The notes under the pieces are model-generated. The model did no database searches. It was not told where the DNA came from and saw only the letters and a program-made list of their open reading frames with translations. A program made the position numbers and the translations under genes. Positions 25,701 to 37,300 of a DNA stretch of 64,000 nt are shown piece after piece (position 1 is the stretch's first letter; each line of letters opens with the position of its first letter). Source of the stretch: Nemopilema nomurai. Lineage: Eukaryota; Cnidaria; Scyphozoa; Rhizostomeae; Rhizostomatidae. Where the stretch lies: positions 558,001 to 622,000 of the forward strand of contig ML133503.1 of assembly GCA_003864495.1 (NCBI GenBank). The letters are read 5' to 3'.

Positions 25701-28266
25701 CCTTTAAACCAGGGGTCTCAGACTGGCGGTCCGTGTGAGGATAATTTGCGGCCCCTGTCTTGATATTAAGAAAATGTTAGTGACAAGAAAAAGCGGAAAT
25801 AGTTTTTGCATACTTAAAGTATGGAGTACGAACAATACCAGGGAGATGAGAGAGCCAGCCAGGTTGCCACTATTAAAACACGTCTAGTGCCGCAAAGGAC
25901 TTGTTCACATTCACGTTTTATCAGCGCTTTTCTTGTAGAAATCCTGATGTGGCGCAGCCCCACCCAGACTCTGCCTCCAGCACCCCCAGGGAAATTGAGT
26001 TTGAGACCCCTGCTTTAAACCCTTTAAACCATACATAGGGATAACTTCCATCTTGACCTACTTTATTCGAAAAAACCAAGCAATAATTGGAATATGCTAG
26101 AAGTTTCAAGCTTAATTTTTAGAATTCATCAATACATGCTTTAAGGGCTTATGTTTAAATTTGCGTGTGACAGTCTATATTTCAAGGCATCAAGAAGGGT
26201 TGCTGCCTACCTAATAGTGTTGTTGTTGTATGAGAAAATTGGGGTTTTCAATGTACCATTTCAGCATAGCCAGTCAGATGAAAAAAGTGAATACTTTTAT
26301 AGATGAGTTTTGCTTCCATTTAGATTGGCTGCAATGCAGTAAGCTGGGCACCAGGGATTTCACCTGTCAGTGCATATGGGGTAGGTTTTTGATATAAAAA
26401 TAACACCATGAAAAATGCAAGTTTATCTGTTGGATATATTCATCACCCTAGTTTTTTGTCTGATAAAGTGGGCTTATAAATCTTGAGGCCTATACTTTTG
26501 AGCAATATTTATCTATCTTTACCTCAAAATTTTTTGTACTGCCTACTGTGTAATTCTACATTAAGTGTTTTTCCATAATGAAAAACAATTCAAATGAGTG
26601 ATGTTTTTTAAGGGCTCAACATCATCAAGGGATTCTACCATTGTTAAACGATTTGTTTCTGGTGGCTGTGACAATCTGGTAAAAATATGGGCATACAAGT
26701 ATGTTGCTTTGGTTTTTTTTGTTAGGTGACATGTTTTCTGTTTAACTTGAACTGGGCATAATTTGAAAAAAGAAACCAATCGCCAACAATTCTTAACTCT
26801 TTTGTTGAAAATTATTGAAACTGAAAATTTTTCAACAAAGTATTGGAAAAAGTTGGCAAAAATTAGATTTCTGCTGTGCCATCCTATATTGAACTTCTAG
26901 CCTTGGAAATATTTTATACAAGTTGTGTTAGCATTGAAGTGCTTTGAGAAATATGGGCTCCCAATAGAAATGTTACTATTTTTCATTGCTTGATAACGTT
27001 TATTGAAAAACCACTTTAAGTTCTGTTTACACAGTGTATGCAAATTTGTACTCTGTTTTTAGACAAACATCATCACCTGTCATTTCCTAATCATAAAAGT
27101 ACATGTATTAAGTACTTTTTTTTAGACAAAATTCATCATCTGCTATTTTCAAATGCAAAAAGATTATTTGTTATTTAGATGATTTTTAAAAATCCAAATC
27201 TTTAATGTGAAATTCACTAGGATGCTTGCTTAATTCATAACTAGTATTTTCTCTTTTGAAGCGAACAAGATGCTCGTTGGGAAGAAGAAGAAACTCTTGA
27301 TGCACATAGCGACTGGGTGCGTGATGTGGCCTGGGCACCAAACATTGGTATTCCTGTCAGTACCATAGCAAGTTGCTCGCTGGTATGTCACTGACTTTTC
27401 CTAAAGGATCCTTTATCCCTTTGCAATTTTGACTAAGTTGTTAGTGCTTGGCTGTGAATTATTTGTAAAGTGTTTTTTAAATCTGTAAATTGATTTACGT
27501 GACTGGCAATTTATACCATTCTATACACTTACATATCTCTCATACATATCTCTTTCATAAAGCATTGTATATTTTCCAATTTTATATAATTTTATAATCT
27601 TGGCATTTATAATCTTCATGCTCTAGGACTGCAAAGTTATAATATGGCGGAAAAATGAAGAGGAGGGTGGCAAGTGGATACCACATATCTTACAAAAGTT
27701 TAGTGACGTAATATGGCATGTCAGCTGGTCAATAACTGGTAACATTCTGGCCGTTTCTGGAGCTGACAATAAGGTAAATATCATTTAGAAAACATCCTTC
27801 TTCGAGAAAGCATCCTTCACTGTTACCGAATCCTCCATGTTAGAAAAACGAATGCAAGTTTTATTACCAAAGCAGAAAACTGAATTTATATGGCCAATGA
27901 ATCTAATTGCTTTAGTCTAAGAAAGAACAGATGTAGAGCTGTTCAAAATGCACATTCATCAACATCATCATTTGTCATCAAAATTCGTTTGTATGCTTTT
28001 TACGTTTACACATAATTAGATAAAATTCTTCAAGAAATAAGGAAGTTTCTTGTCTAGTTTACTGCTACATTGTAATGTCATTTTCGTAAAAAAATCCTCT
28101 GTTTTCCACATTCAGTGTTACCTAGGTTTTATCAAGTATAGTATCATGTAAATTTTATCCATCTTGTTGGTTATTTCAGGTTAGTTTATGGAAGGAGGTT
28201 GATGTTGACAAATGGGTGATGGTTAGCGAGGTTGACCGGGGACATGGCAAAGAAATTCAACAATGA
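22730..28266 (+). CDS. SEC13: SEC13, COPII coat and nuclear pore WD-repeat protein
   Basis: Twelve exons with agreeing phases: 22730-22735, 22979-23023, 23345-23460, 23814-23895, 24489-24558, 24986-25075, 25414-25457, 26324-26380, 26613-26698, 27262-27382, 27627-27773, 28180-28266; 316 aa (human 322). Family landmarks in order: [131 protein letters not shown]. These form the six-bladed open propeller that pairs with SEC31 in the outer COPII cage and with NUP145/NUP96 in the Y-complex of the nuclear pore. Exon 1 encodes only Met-Ala. A hAT-type element lies in intron 7. An AATAAA signal is at 28447-28452. Confidence 0.95.
25710..26012. mobile_element. Non-autonomous hAT-type element
   Basis: Ends are CAGGGGTCTCAGACT on the left and, on the other strand, CAGGGGTCTCAAACT on the right. 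The 8-bp direct repeat CTTTAAAC flanks it at 25702-25709 and 26013-26020. CAGGG-type ends with an 8-bp target duplication are the hAT signature. At 303 bp it is too short for a transposase. It lies inside SEC13 intron 7. Confidence 0.9.
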
Positions 28267-29175
28267 TTTGATGAACCTACAATGAACGCAACTGTCTTAG
28301 GCTGTCTGCTTTCACGTGCAGCATTCAATAATTTTAGCAATTTAAATGCGGAACCGGTTCCTCTCGTACAGTATATGTAGCCGATTTGTTCCGAGCCAGA
28401 TCATTCTCATCGGATTATAAAAGCATGAGGCGAATGCTTTACTATGAATAAATGCTTTATATTTTATTATGAGTAAAAATTATTCAAAAAGCGGTAGTAG
28501 GCTCGTATGACTACTCCATTACAGAACATCCATGCTTAATTTTATAGTTAAGTTGTCTACATCGTCAGCTATTGAGTAAATGTTCATCTAGTAAATTGCG
28601 AACTGTGCCTTCGATCATTTGCATTTAGAAAGCAGACTTTCGACGTGAGAATCTCATTTCGTATGTGTAATGCGAGACTTGTAGAAGTAGTGCTCTTGAT
28701 TTCTGTGTCATTTTTCCTCCTTTCAAGAAACATCCTCTATGCAATTATCACCATCAAACTGACAAATCGTTCACTTTTCTCGAGCTTTCATTCTTGAAAC
28801 AGCGAAGTTTCTCACCCCTTTGTTATGTGACAAAACCTCCTTTGCATAGACACGAACTGATTCAATATACTACTGGCAGAATAAGTACAGCTTGTGTCTA
28901 GATGTAGTACACAAAATATTTATCGTAACTAGATGTAGTACAAAAAATCAGTTATGCAAAAGAAAGAGGTTTACAAAAATCTAAAACACGCTAAAATGTA
29001 AGTACTCTTATACTGGCGACGTTAAACGTTGAAGGAACTCTATCTGACATTGTGTCTTAACCTAATACAAAATTCCAAGTATATATATGAAAGATAAAAT
29101 AGTTATGCCCAATGACCCTGGAAGTGCATACCTCTGCGGAGGCGCTTCCGACTGCTTTAGGCAAATAAGATCGTT
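28267..29175. other. SEC13 3' UTR and intergenic DNA
   Basis: Holds the SEC13 polyadenylation signal (28447-28452). A short direct repeat (AACTAGATGTAGTACA-like) occurs near 28900 and 28930. No further gene seen. Confidence 0.5.
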
Positions 29176-29262
29176 CGCTCAGAAGGTGGAATCGAACCAC
29201 TCCGACGCTAATCGGCCACAGGTTTGAAGCCTGTACCCCGTACCAACGAGGATCATCCGAGC
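29176..29262 (-). tRNA. tRNA-Sec: Selenocysteine tRNA, anticodon TCA
   Basis: 87 nt on the minus strand, starting GCTCGGATGATCC and ending CTTCTGAGCG. It shows the typical animal tRNA-Sec layout: extended acceptor stem, anticodon arm CAGGCTTCAAACCTG with TCA in the loop, a long variable arm (GCCGATTAGCGTCGG), and T arm TGGTTCGATTCCA. It carries selenocysteine to recoded UGA codons with SECIS elements, EEFSEC and SEPSECS. Upstream elements of a type 3 Pol III promoter are present. Confidence 0.95.
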
Positions 29263-29286
29263 ATAAGAAAGCCCTGTTCGCCAACA

Positions 29287-29330
29287 ATATATAGTACGGA
29301 AAAATCTATACAGCAACCGTTATGGGCAAC
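29287..29330 (-). promoter_or_regulatory. TATA box and PSE-like element of tRNA-Sec
   Basis: Reading on the minus strand, TATATAT lies at 29293-29287, about 25-31 bp before the tRNA. A PSE-like block GTTGCCCATAACGGTTGCTG lies at 29330-29311, about 49-68 bp before it. This spacing is the known arrangement for animal tRNA-Sec genes (SNAPc-dependent Pol III). The assignment of the PSE is by position and partial consensus match. Confidence 0.65.
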
Positions 29331-30729
29331 TTACTATACGCATGCGTAATAGACGAAAAACGACTATTAGGAAACAAGCTTCCCAGACGGTTTTGACGCT
29401 TGCCAAAATTTTTGGAAGAGGCTCTTCAAGAATAAAAAAAACTAAAGAAACGAGAAGTACAGCGTGTTGTAAACTACTTTTTGGTGCACAACTAAATGTT
29501 GACACCACAGGGCCCCAAGGAGATATGCAAACTTCTATGTACATAAAATACAAAGAAAAGAACTAAAAAAATTTGTAGTTAATTTTAACGAGGTAGAAGT
29601 TACAAAAAGATGGGGGCTAATTACGGATTATTCAACATCTAAATCAGCATTACTAAATCAACAACACATGGGGCTTAGGAACTAACATTATTAAAAAAAC
29701 AAGGACGCCTATGGCTTTAAACTAATTATCCAGTTTTCATGTGCAAAAATACCAATTTATGAACATAAGGTGTCTAAAATGACTCCTAAGCGCCAATTGA
29801 GCAGCTTGACTCGATTCATCAAAAACTTATCAATTAATCAACACATGGGTCAATTAATCAAACCCAGTTGGAGTTTCCTATTTGCTTGACAACTTGATCA
29901 TTCAAGAAACTTGATGCCATTGGTGCCAATACCAAGGTTGTTTTCACAAAAGTGTTAGAATGTGTCTCAATCAACCTTTTCTTTGTCCTTCTATTTCGTA
30001 CTTTCTAACTTGCATAAGCTCTGTATCATTTAGGCAAAAAACTAAGAATTTTCATCATGGTACAAAACAACAGAGTTTAAGAAAATTGATCAAATTGTGT
30101 CTGTTGTGAATAATTGTGACAAATAATTTTTAAGGGCGACATGCAAGTTTTATTCGATTCAAAGCCGACTGTTCCCCTTTTCCTAACAGAACAACGGCAT
30201 CAATTTAAAGAATACGAAGAGGATGATACAACCTAGTTTAAAACTCTTTTGAAAATGGCGGTTTATTGATGAAACTAGAGATTATGAGGAAGGAAGCTCA
30301 GAATGAGTATTTAAAATTGCAAAGTTAATGATGTAAGGTCTTGTTGTATTGTTACTTTATGATGGATTTGACGCTATTATCAACCATTGCACACCTTCGA
30401 ACTCATCACAGCGCCTCTTTTATTCATGACCTCATAAATAAGCCACACTTGTGCCTTAGACTATGGCCTGGAATGGGAATCATTCAAGCTTGTTTCGCCG
30501 TCAGAACCCTGAAAAACATGCACAACTCTGTTAGTGATGACCCCTTTTGAGATTGCTTTCCTCCACTGGTGAACCATGGTGAAACTTCTTTGGTGGCGAG
30601 AAATGGCGAGCGATATTAGTCTGATCGCAAATATCTGCAGCAGCAACTTAATCACAAACGGTAAGAGTAATCAATCTGAATTGAGTGCATCAAGGCAACA
30701 TCCCTTCGGAGAACACTCCTTCTGAAGTA

Positions 30730-31128
30730 AACGCTTTTTTATAAGGAACCTACCACAAGGCCTAGTTCCAAAAGTTCCTTATTCGTAGACCTCAAGTCAT
30801 CAGATTTTAGTACCACAAGTTCCTTAAGAGTTCCTTAATTTTCACTGCACACCAATAAGCCTTAACACTTAATAGAGAGAGGGGCGAGACAGCATATGCG
30901 GAAACTACTCAATAAAGCACTTGACACACGAATATCAAACAATCTATGCGAGTATTGGCTGCAAATGAAAGGAACGGGCATTTTAGCTCTTGATGCTTGC
31001 AGTTATAAAAACTTTTCTAAACGAAAAGTTCCTTAGGGATTTCGTTTTTAGTAGTATAAGTTCTTTATATATTTCGGCCTTCTACATGTAGGTTCCTTAT
31101 AAAGTGGTTCCCTATAAAAAAAAGCGTG
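30730..31128. mobile_element. TIR element (MITE), copy 1
   Basis: About 400 bp with inverted ends of the form ACGCTTTTTTATAAGGAACC, flanked by TA at 30728-30729 and 31129-31130. A related, shorter copy lies in the opposite orientation at 38736-39034. Many internal copies of AGTTCCTTA / TAAGGAACTT occur. No ORF of note. Confidence 0.82.
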
Positions 31129-31130
31129 TA

Positions 31131-32907
31131 ATCCCAATCTTACCCTGGGTACCAGACTATACACAGTGAGTCTGGTTCCCAGGGTATCCCAATCTATAAC
31201 TTAAGTTGTTAAATCTTATTGTATAACATTGCCGCGATAAGTAAGGTTCCAGGCTAAGGTCATGTAGTTTTCGTCCACCCCCGTCTAAGGATAGATTTCT
31301 GCCGGGATGGCAGTCAGTTCTTGGCGGGAGAAATGATGATCATCTTTTCAGACGGGGAGCCCAACTAATTCTAATTTTTGTCGTTCATCAGTCGCTGTCA
31401 GGGAATAGTCTGGCCAGGATTATAAAATTTGTGGCATATTGGAGATCTAGAAGAGGTCGCCGAAGCAATACCAATGCAGTGGAAACACTCTCATCAAAGA
31501 TGATAATTGTGGACGAAAACAAGCGAGAGTTGGAACGTGCAAAGGAGATGAAACTCGATATCCATAGAAATAGGCTTATAATTGCCCAGTTGAAGGTCTT
31601 CGAGAGTCACAAGGAAATGAAAAGAGAATCAAGAGCATCAGGAATTGAATCAGATGACATTTTTGGTTCCTTGTAGAGTTTATGGATCTTGTAGATTAGA
31701 TGACTCATTATAAGCATAGTAAGATCGTATTTACTCTTAACTTGAATAAGCATTTCTTTCTATTGTCTAAATCAACATTTTTTATTCCCTAGTGATAGAA
31801 ATCTTTCTATTACCCCTAAATATCGTGGAATATTTGTTATTGAATACGCGGAGGAGGAACTGGATCGATGATTCCAAGCATCCGCTTGATGAAGATTCGG
31901 AGAGTGAAAAGGATCAGTTTTGAAATCAGAAAAAAGGACTAAATAAATATTCGACATGCAAGAATAGATTGACATCAAACGTAAACTTAATCAGCTTCAT
32001 GTAGAGGGACCCCAATATCCAGTTTATTGCATGATTAGCTCTAGAAATACTTGTGCAGATATGAGCTAAAAAGTTGATGAATATAAAATTTATCTTCAAA
32101 GAAGCGTCAGCCAAGCGTTGCATAAATTGACAAAGGATAACAGAACCTATAGAAGAAGTAGACGATAGTTTAATGCATGAGTTAAGAATGTGAAATGGCG
32201 AGCATAACTTTGTGCCCATGCGTGCTGTATTATTTTGTGTCTTCTTTTTGCAATATTAATGGAAGAAAGTCTGAAGCAACTCCTTTTGAAGAAAAATATA
32301 GGCTTTAATCTTGGTCTAAAAGGACATTTATTTGTTTAAGTTTCCCATCTTAGGCCCTGCCATAATTGGGACAGAAGTCGCAATCAGCATCGGAATATTT
32401 GCGACTTGCATCCTTGTGAATGGCCAAAGAACAAATTAAATGAATGAGACTTCTCTCGTGAATGAAATTCCGCCTCTGAATGAGACTCTACTTTCAACCA
32501 CGCAAGTTGGTAAATTAATTCCCAAGTGATAAAAGCAAACTTCAATGCACGGAATCAAACGACTTTTTAATGGCCAAATGAGGTCACCAACATTGGCATG
32601 ACGGCTCATATTAAATGACGTCAAGTAAAAGACTTCCCTTCAGGAATTAACGTTCAGTAACAGACTTCCCTTCAGACTTTCCCTCCTACCCTATCCTCCA
32701 ATAACCGGGGAGTAGAATCGTTCGCGCATTTCGCACGACTTTTCCCGTTGGAGATTAAGCTTTGAACTTCCTTGACATTATTCGCCGCATCGCATCGAAG
32801 TGTTGTGCAGATTTTTTAAGCAAAACTCCAAATACAAATGAGGCAACTGCAAAGTTTCGATCAGAGGATCTATGATTGAAGGATCATAGAGAATGCGGAA
32901 AAATAAC
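31131..32907. other. Intergenic DNA with a possible coding relic
   Basis: At 31431-31676 (plus) a stretch reads as a charged helical segment (AYWRSRRGRRSNTNAVE... to IFGSL and a stop). It lacks a clear ATG start and is preceded by a possible acceptor near 31415. It could be the last exon or a relic of a transposon-encoded protein; I do not recognise it. The rest shows nothing I can support. Confidence 0.25.
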
Positions 32908-32981
32908 TGACCCGAGCGGGACTCGAACTCACGACCCTTGACATTGTACGTCAAGTGCTCTACCAACTGAGCTATCGGGTC
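32908..32981 (-). tRNA. tRNA-like gene or pseudogene, isotype unclear
   Basis: A cloverleaf can be drawn on the minus strand: acceptor GACCCGA pairs perfectly with TCGGGTC, an A box TAGCTCAGTTGG and B box GTTCGAGTCCC are present, and a T-run (TATTTTTCC) follows within about 10 bp as a Pol III terminator. The anticodon arm is CTTGAC-GTACAAT-GTCAAG, a 6-bp stem, giving ACA at the anticodon position, which is not used by normal eukaryotic tRNAs; a shifted reading gives GTA (Tyr). One T-stem pair is mismatched. It may be a tRNA-derived SINE head or a decayed tRNA gene. Confidence 0.6.
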
Positions 32982-34393
32982 ATGCTTTCAAGCCAGCACT
33001 TAAGGCCAACCTTTTATCCGCACTGCCCCTCTCTTTTGCCGATTGCACAGGGGAGCCATCGCAGCTCCATCGCAATGTGCAGAGGACCTGTTGAATTAGA
33101 GAGGACTACCCACACCAGGAGGGCCATCGCAGCCTCAACACTGGAAAGGTTAAGGCAACAGGATTTCTTCTGATCTATGATTGCTTTTACATATGATGCT
33201 TTCACTTCAATTCTATAGTTTTATTTGTTGAAGCATTTTTGAAGCTGCAAATATTTATATACAAGTCCAATTTTCTGTGGCTGATTTTTTTAAATCCCAT
33301 AAATACATGACTTTTCGTTTATATTCACCAAGTATGTACTACCTTTTTAGCCTTTCCAGCGTACTTCCGCATGTCGAAATTTTTCCGAAGGCTATAAACA
33401 AGCATCTTGAATGTTCATCATCTGCCAACAAGAATCACCTTATGTTGACATAGACTAAGGGAATAAGGACATCTCTCCTTTCATCAGCTTGTTACTAAAG
33501 ATGACAACAGCAATGTTTTCGATAACTAAACAAAAATATTCATATAACGAAGTTGAGGTGCTAAGGAGAAAATGTTAAATGCATGATAATAAAAAATATG
33601 TTCACAGAATAATACAAAACATTTTAGGCATATAGCATAACAAACTGTCTTGTATTGTACGACAGTATGATAAACTCAAGTTTGCCTATGCGAAGTTCTA
33701 GATTCAAAAGTGCTTTGTGGAGACGAGAACAGCGGATTATAAATAACGTCATTAATTTTATTTTTGATTAGCCTCGTTGTATTCAATTGTTTTATAATTA
33801 GTAAGGCAAGCATTGTTCAATGCAGTTTTATGGAATGTTTTGGAATAACAGCGCAATTATTTGTACGTGACAGGGCCTAATAAAGTAAAATACTTTGCTG
33901 GACTCGACCAAGAATAACATTGGACTTGATGAAAAGCGTTTTAGTAACAGTGCATTCTGCGAAGGAATCCGCCTCGTTAAGAGTTTGCTGACCAACACCA
34001 CAGATGAAAGCGGAAACAAATATGTGATGAATGTTGTCTAACTTTGCTTCCACCATCCAGGTTTCTGTTTGACAGAAAAGTACACAACAACATCATTAAC
34101 TGAATGGAAAATCAAATTTGTATATTTTAAGTTTGCATCATTTATACGGTGATCGAAGAGACTGTTGTGGAATGCCAGCAAAATGAGTGGATATGTATCG
34201 GTCGTGGCCAAAAGTATGAAAGTAACGTTCTGATCTGCGGAGGGTTTTGGGTTTAAACATTCTTTAAACAAGCAGTTCGGATCTTTCGTTGTACGCCAAG
34301 ATATTAGAAGATTGTTTGTTTTTAAAAACTTAAAGAAGAAGGCCTCCTTTAACGAGGAAGCTCAGATGACTTTTGCGGACCAAAGGCCCAACG
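32982..34393. other. Upstream region of the PTP-PEST gene
   Basis: About 1.4 kb between the tRNA-like gene and the phosphatase start codon. It should contain the promoter and 5' UTR. No other exon or recognisable repeat seen. Confidence 0.4.
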
Positions 34394-37300
34394 ATGAGCG
34401 AATCGGGGGTTTGGCAAAGTTATTTAGAGAGATATGATCAACTGATAAAGGAGAAAAACCTCAGGCCAGGGAGAGACACGCTCACTAACGAATTTCAGGT
34501 ATTTAGTTTTTAATTTCATTCAAGTGTCTTTGTCTGGTTTTTGAAAATGAAGGAAGAATAAATGGAAACTGGCAATGTTGCAATTTCTCCTTTTGATAGA
34601 TAATTGCTGAACTTTCGCACAATTTGACTTGGCTCGGAAGTAAGCAGAAAATATTAAGAATGTATCATGCAAGGGCTGTATTGCTTGCTAGACACTCACA
34701 ATTCAGAAAAAGAAATATTTTCAATGGTGTGTCACTCAGGCAATTTTTAGAAAACCGTCACTCCAAAGTAGAACATGTTTTCTGAAGTGGACCAAAAATG
34801 TCCAGAAAATTTTTTTACACTAAGCAGGATTTGCAAAATCTGCATTTGTTTCACAGGGTAGGTCCGAGAAATGAGAGATTTTTACTGGATCTCTTGTCTG
34901 CTGACTATAGCAATGCCTGCTCTTAGAATAATATTTTCTAGCTCCTTGCAGTTACACACATCAGTGATAATGTATATTGATACATGCTGGAGATTATACA
35001 CTGCATGAAACAGTTAGCAACAAAAACGCAACCAATCTCTATATTCAATCACATAGAGACTCTAGATTCTTTGAAAAACCATCCACAGCTCATTTGTATG
35101 TTTATGTTGTCAACAGTCAGACATATATACTAGTACTTATTTTTGTTTGTTTCCATTACATATTGGTGCATGCCTCCACTGACATTTTTGACACCATAAA
35201 TTGGTAGAAAGTTATATAATTTCCTACTCAAGACCACATCAAGAAATTTCACAGACTGGCAAACTTACATGTTATTCATCTTCCCTATGTAAAATGAATT
35301 AAAGAACCAAAAATTACAACATTGTTATTGCAACAAGTAACAAAATAGCTGTTTGGATAACTGCCTTGGTACAGTATATTAAACATGCGAGTATGCAAAG
35401 TATATCTTTCAGCAATATTTTTTCAGCTTTCAAGTTTAATAATTTTTTGGTATTAAAAACTGAAGGCAATCTGCTGCTAATAAAAGTTCCAGTGCAAAAG
35501 ACACCTTTGAAGCCTTTGCTTAGAAGAACTGCTCCCCCCCAAAACTAAGTAGTTTTTAGTGCCCCTTCTAAGCTATGGTTCCTCTTTGAAAGTTTTTGAA
35601 AGTTTTAGGGGATCAATGTGAATCTGGCATCATGGAGCACAGATAGACAGTGGTACAAAATCCAAGTCAAGTCAAGTTAATGCATATTGAAGGCCAAGTG
35701 TTATTGCTTTTAACTGAGCAGCAGTGAAAATTAAATACCAACTCAAAATCATGCAAGTTTAGCCTAAGCTTACATGTCATATTTAGATCTGCTTATCGTG
35801 GGAAAATGGCAGTCTGCCAACTTCTCCTGGCCTTGTTAGGAGCAAAATACACCACAGCCTTTGGTTTTAAGCTTTTGCTTTTTAGTTCTATTACCATATT
35901 TACTTATCTGAAGGGCTCATTTGTTAATGGGTTGTTACACCAAAGAAACTGATGCAGAAATTGATAAGTTGAAGCCCCAAAAGTTTCAAGACAGCCAACT
36001 TCCAGTGACCTCACTGACCCAAAAGCAAAATGGAAGTCATTCTTGACCTGTTGTCTGCACCATTCCTTATATCTTGATCTTGTGCCAAGAAAATCCTACA
36101 AGAGAGTTACAGGAACACTGACAATAGGAACCAGTCTTACAAAATGGGTTGTTCTATTTAGAAGTTTGCCTTCCTTCTCAAGAACCTTTGTAGTATTAAA
36201 ACTTTGTAGAAAAGTTTTGCTTTCTGTTTTTATATAGCTTTCTATTTATATTTCTGTTTATGTATGTTTATTAGCTTATCTAATATAAGCCCCTAAGTTG
36301 CTTAATTCCCTGTCTAATGGCCTATTTATCTGCCTGTCTGTTTGTCTGTCTGTCAATGTTCTATGCTATTTCACTGTAGCACCAGTGAAATGTTGCATGT
36401 CTCCTTGGATTTTTAAGAAGTCAATCGTATCTTTTTATTGATTTTCCTTTTTAACTTTTATTTTCTACTCTGTCATGACACAACAAGGGTCTGCTTCTAA
36501 TCTTAGAATATGGTGGTGCTAACTCACAGGGGCCGATAGTTGAAGCCACAAAATTCAGCTAAATGTTCTAGCATTTATGTTATTGTTAAGCCATCCTCTA
36601 ACTTTTGATATAATCAGTATTTGTCCACATGGACTTTGAATAGAAGTGGGTGTATATGTGGAGGGGCAAGACCATAAGATACCATCAGGCATCTATTTTG
36701 TATTCAAAATTTTGGGTTTTTATCAAACAAATGCATGATCCTTTGGAAAGTGTTCTTTAGGGATTCAAAAAATAAATGATACAATGCAGAACAAAAATAC
36801 TTTAAGTGTGCAAAAATGGTTCCGCTATTTATAGCTATTGTAAAGTTTTGTACCACAAATAAATTTTTGAAATAATGTGTGTATTTTTAAGGTACTGGGG
36901 ACATAATTCAGTTGAACTGAGCTTTGCACTTGTTGAATATTGGTAAATGGTACAATACATGGGTACCTGATAGGAGCTAAGCACTTTTACCGCATAACAG
37001 TAGCACACCATGACAGAAAAACAGAAAAGTTAATAGTCCTTCCACCAAGCCAAAACATCTTCAACGACAGCGCTAAAATCATTGATTCACTGCCTCTTTT
37101 AAGGCATGTAAGTGGTTGGTTAATCTCAGCGCTCTGGCATTAGGAAATATCATCTCTATCTCCAAAGCCAGGCGGCTTTAGTAGATTAAAAACCACATTA
37201 TTTTTGTCTTTTAATCCAATATTATACCTTTTAGATTTATATATTTTAATAAGAGTAATAAGTTTCGCTGGATATATTGTTACAAATAAAGAGGGACTCA

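Noticed and set aside
32778..32966. 62-residue minus-strand open frame VEHLTYNVKGREFESRSGQ
   Set aside because: This is the translated body of the tRNA-like gene and its 3' flank, a pattern known from tRNA-derived repeats.
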